From Chloroflexota bacterium (GTDB taxonomy: Bacteria > Chloroflexota > Dehalococcoidia > DSTF01 > RBG-16-68-14): 64,000 nt of DNA. Of the stretch, positions 63,382 to 64,000 are shown piece after piece. How positions within the stretch are numbered: the first letter of the stretch is position 1; every line of letters starts with the position of its first letter. A program made the translations under genes and the position numbers. The notes beneath the pieces were generated by a model. It saw nothing but the letters and a program-made list of their open reading frames with translations. It ran no database searches and was not told where the DNA came from. The stretch is from the NCBI GenBank assembly GCA_003228685.1, contig QIFC01000064.1:1-64000 (forward strand). The letters are read 5' to 3'.

Positions 63382-64000
63382 GTGCGCAAATCTCGCCTCA
63401 CCATTCCGCCCTTGATCGGCCTGGCAATGCTAGCGGTCACTGCAATGCTCGTGGCCACGGCCATGTTCTCCGCACCGGCAGAGGGAGCCCCCGCCGTCCC
63501 ATCGGGCTGTGGTGAGGAGAGTGCACCAGGTTGTCCGCCTCCGCCTCCGCCTCCGCCGCCGGGAGGTCCGCCGTGCGCGTGGCCATGCCATCTTCCGGAC
63601 CCACAGACGCCCACGCCCGTCCCACAAGTACCCACCGACACGCCGGTACCACAAGTACCCACCGACACGCCGGTACCACAAGTACCCACCGACACGCCCG
63701 TCCCACAAGTACCCACCGACACGCCCGTCCCACAAGTACCCACCGACACGCCGATCCCACAAGTACCCACCGACACGCCCGTCCAGGGCCAACCAACCGA
63801 CACACCCATTCCCGTCCAACCGACTAACGCGCCCGTCCTCGGCCAGCCGAATGATCCCGTTCCAAACCAACCAACCGGCACGCCGACACCAACCGACACG
63901 CCAACGCCAACCGAAACACCAGCCGACAGTGAACCGACGCCACGTTCAGGCACGCCGGAAGCGACGCCTGACACGTCGCCTTCGCCAACGCTCACGTCGG
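63382..64000 (+). CDS. Secreted proline/threonine-rich repeat protein, truncated by window edge
   Basis: The frame runs to the window end (206 codons). A hydrophobic signal sequence (PPLIGLAMLAVTAMLVATAMFSA in two halves, about residues 9-32) is followed by two Cys pairs around a Pro-rich run. Six copies of the 9-residue repeat VPQVPTDTP come next, then degenerate PTDTP/PTGTP units to the edge. GTG is the start, with AAGGA six bases upstream; the antisense strand also reads open, which is an artefact of the repeat. It is likely a surface or stalk protein or an anchor linker. No homologue is claimed. Confidence 0.75.
   Translation, partial: MRKSRLTIPPLIGLAMLAVTAMLVATAMFSAPAEGAPAVPSGCGEESAPGCPPPPPPPPPGGPPCAWPCHLPDPQTPTPVPQVPTDTPVPQVPTDTPVPQVPTDTPVPQVPTDTPVPQVPTDTPIPQVPTDTPVQGQPTDTPIPVQPTNAPVLGQPNDPVPNQPTGTPTPTDTPTPTETPADSEPTPRSGTPEATPDTSPSPTLTS
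63619..63786 (+). repeat. Six tandem 27-bp coding repeats
   Basis: The core CAAGTACCCACCGACACG starts at 63625, 63652, 63679, 63706, 63733 and 63760, an exact 27-base period with near-identical units. It encodes VPQVPTDTP. Nucleotide-level conservation suggests recent amplification. Confidence 0.85.

Noticed and set aside
63619-63786. CRISPR-like array
   Set aside because: Units are contiguous 27-mers with no spacers and encode a steady peptide repeat.
63327-63995. Long Val/Gly-rich open frame on the minus strand
   Set aside because: It is the antisense of the plus-strand repeat protein; the plus frame has a signal sequence and a ribosome binding site.
1-64000. tRNA and rRNA genes
   Set aside because: No T-loop/acceptor pairs or rRNA-like segments were noticed; the few GGTTCGA-like strings lie inside coding genes.

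Overview
The window is GC-rich bacterial chromosome with no rRNA, tRNA, CRISPR array or insertion sequence that I can recognise. The gene set fits a non-photosynthetic Chloroflexota, perhaps Dehalococcoidia-like: an F420-type PPOX oxidoreductase, a DUF4012 protein and an LPxTG-type anchored protein inside a polysaccharide locus, many acyl-CoA enzymes, and chemotaxis genes without flagellar genes. The lineage is an inference from gene content and was not tested.

Layout. (1) Positions 1-4831 hold a truncated MMPL/RND transporter, a phasin-like coiled-coil protein, a PlsC-type acyltransferase and a small dual-specificity-type phosphatase. (2) Positions 4902-26292, all on the minus strand, form an exopolysaccharide or surface-glycan locus of about 21 kb. 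In transcription order it encodes a Wzc-like BY-kinase, an LPNTG-anchored Ig-like protein, a DUF4012 protein, a GDP-D-glycero-D-manno-heptose pathway (GmhB, an HddC-GmhA fusion, HddA), a sugar-phosphate transferase whose catalytic Asp-Glu pair is lost, a MurJ/Wzx-type flippase, methyltransferases, glycosyltransferases and an O-antigen ligase/polymerase. It ends with an intact sugar-phosphate transferase and a nucleotide-sugar epimerase. Many junctions are 4-base ATGA overlaps. (3) Positions 26293-28242 hold a 0.7 kb non-coding region and two LuxR-type regulators. One has an aspartate-less receiver and probably a CTG start. (4) Positions 28383-38240 are a chemosensory locus: a divergent cheW, then cheW, a small AsnC-like HTH gene, cheW, cheA, cheC, cheD, cheY, cheB, cheR, a degenerate HD-GYP gene and a protein joining a FliM-like CheY-binding peptide to a zinc ribbon. 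No receptor or flagellar gene is present. (5) Positions 38556-63002 are mostly lipid, redox and catabolic genes: a desaturase, MsrA-MsrB, a Baeyer-Villiger monooxygenase, MaoC, enoyl-CoA hydratase, P450, a frameshifted and an intact acyl-CoA dehydrogenase, two patatins, a GH3 glycosidase, an FHA-ABC transporter and NnrE. (6) The right edge holds a small membrane or secreted peptide and the start of a secreted proline/threonine-rich repeat protein.

How the parts may work together: the glycan locus can make and activate its own heptose, build a lipid-linked oligosaccharide, flip and polymerise it, and control chain length through the BY-kinase. The chemosensory operon encodes a full kinase, adaptation and dephosphorylation circuit whose likely output is not a flagellum. 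The FliM-like peptide protein and the dead HD-GYP protein, both translationally coupled at its end, are the best candidates for a new output module. I regard this as the most likely undescribed system in the window.
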